Assembly (NCBI GenBank): GCA_021793115.1
Contig: JAJYTJ010000226.1
Span: 1-5,000 of the forward strand
DNA length: 5,000 nt
Reading direction: 5' to 3'
Source of the DNA: Actinomycetes bacterium
GTDB taxonomy: Bacteria > Actinomycetota > Actinomycetes > Actinomycetales > Cellulomonadaceae
Numbering within the stretch: position 1 is the first letter of the stretch; each line of letters begins with the position of its first letter. The position numbers and the translations under genes were made by a program. This document shows, in pieces, positions 4,778 to 5,000 of the stretch. The notes under the pieces are model-generated. The model did not search any database. It was not told where the DNA came from and saw only the letters and a program-made list of their open reading frames with translations.

Positions 4778-5000
4778 TCAGGCCTGCTTGACCGCGGCGA
4801 CGTCGAGGTTGATGACGATCTTGTCCGACACCAGCACGCCGCCGGCCTCGAGCGCGACGTTCCAGGTGAGGTTGAAGTCCTTGCGGGACACCGTGAGGGT
4901 CGCCTCGGCGCCGGCGCGCGTGCCGCCCCACGGGTCGACGACGACGCCGTTGAACTCGGTGGCGAGGTCCACGCGCTGAGTGACGCCGTTGATGGTGAGG
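4778..5000 (-). CDS. YceI family protein, C-terminal part (gene cut by window edge)
   Basis: The frame is open from the window edge to the stop at 4778-4780, giving about 73 residues of the C-terminal half. It reads LTINGVTQRVDLATEFNG, then VVVDPWGG, RKDFNLTWNV and EAGGVLVSDKIVINLD, and ends AAVKQA. These are standard YceI segments, including the [RK]xF-G/N-LTWN stretch and the late VSDxVxIxLD strand. YceI proteins form a lipocalin-like beta-barrel that binds isoprenoid-type lipids; many actinobacterial members are cytosolic or lack a clear signal peptide, and the N-terminus here is outside the window. A GTG at 4972 is not the real start, because the family sequence continues upstream of it without a break. 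The role in the cell is not well defined. It points toward the LysE-type gene and shares the terminator at 4731-4766. Confidence 0.9.
   Translation of the reverse strand, partial: LTINGVTQRVDLATEFNGVVVDPWGGTRAGAEATLTVSRKDFNLTWNVALEAGGVLVSDKIVINLDVAAVKQA

Noticed and set aside
3459..4931. A 490-codon minus-strand frame across rex, the exporter and YceI
   Set aside because: It crosses two well-identified plus-strand genes, the terminator and the YceI gene in another frame, and is very Arg/His-rich. No protein family is recognisable.
4778..4972. YceI as a complete 64-residue gene starting at GTG 4972
   Set aside because: The family sequence (LTINGVTQR) continues upstream of the GTG to the window edge, so the gene is simply truncated by the window.

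Overview
This window looks like chromosomal DNA from a high-GC Gram-positive bacterium (Actinomycetota). The evidence is the very high G+C content with G/C-rich third codon positions, frequent GTG starts, a 32-residue basic bS22-type ribosomal protein, a 13E12/DUF222 HNH protein behind an actinobacterial LexA box, and a glutaredoxin-Rex pair. A Micrococcales relative such as Cellulomonas is a reasonable guess, made from overall gene flavour and not from a diagnostic marker.

Layout. The left edge holds a complete tiny gene for a bS22-like small-subunit protein (18-116, +), followed by two tandem hairpins that probably end its transcript. A gene-free stretch of about 320 bases follows. It ends in a promoter carrying a perfect SOS (LexA) box at 394-409, which drives a 546-residue DUF222/HNH endonuclease-like protein (435-2075, +). 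Convergent to it, across a 123-base gap, is a HAD-IB phosphatase-like gene related to SerB1 (2199-2912, -). Divergent from that is a redox cluster: a glutaredoxin-like thiol protein (3092-3397, +), the NADH/NAD+ sensing repressor Rex (3423-4085, +) and a LysE/RhtB-type exporter (4107-4727, +). A perfect 15-bp inverted repeat (4731-4766) separates the exporter from a convergent YceI-family gene (4778 to beyond 5000, -), which is cut by the window edge.

How the parts relate. The glutaredoxin and Rex genes are 25 bases apart and probably co-transcribed, which places a thiol-redox protein beside the master regulator of redox-responsive respiration genes. Three genes (HAD, glutaredoxin, LysE) have GTG starts with no Shine-Dalgarno sequence and a TAnnnT hexamer 6-7 bases upstream, the signature of leaderless transcripts. 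From memory, bS22, a SerB1-type HAD protein and a glutaredoxin-like protein lie near one another in mycobacteria too. The SOS-controlled HNH gene therefore looks like an accessory gene lodged in an otherwise conserved neighbourhood.

Most of the window is ordinary core genome. The most notable points are the LexA box overlapping the predicted transcription start of the HNH gene, the paired leaderless promoters with near-identical direct repeats between them, and the absence of hemA immediately after rex. I see no CRISPR array, tRNA, rRNA, insertion sequence or complete novel system.
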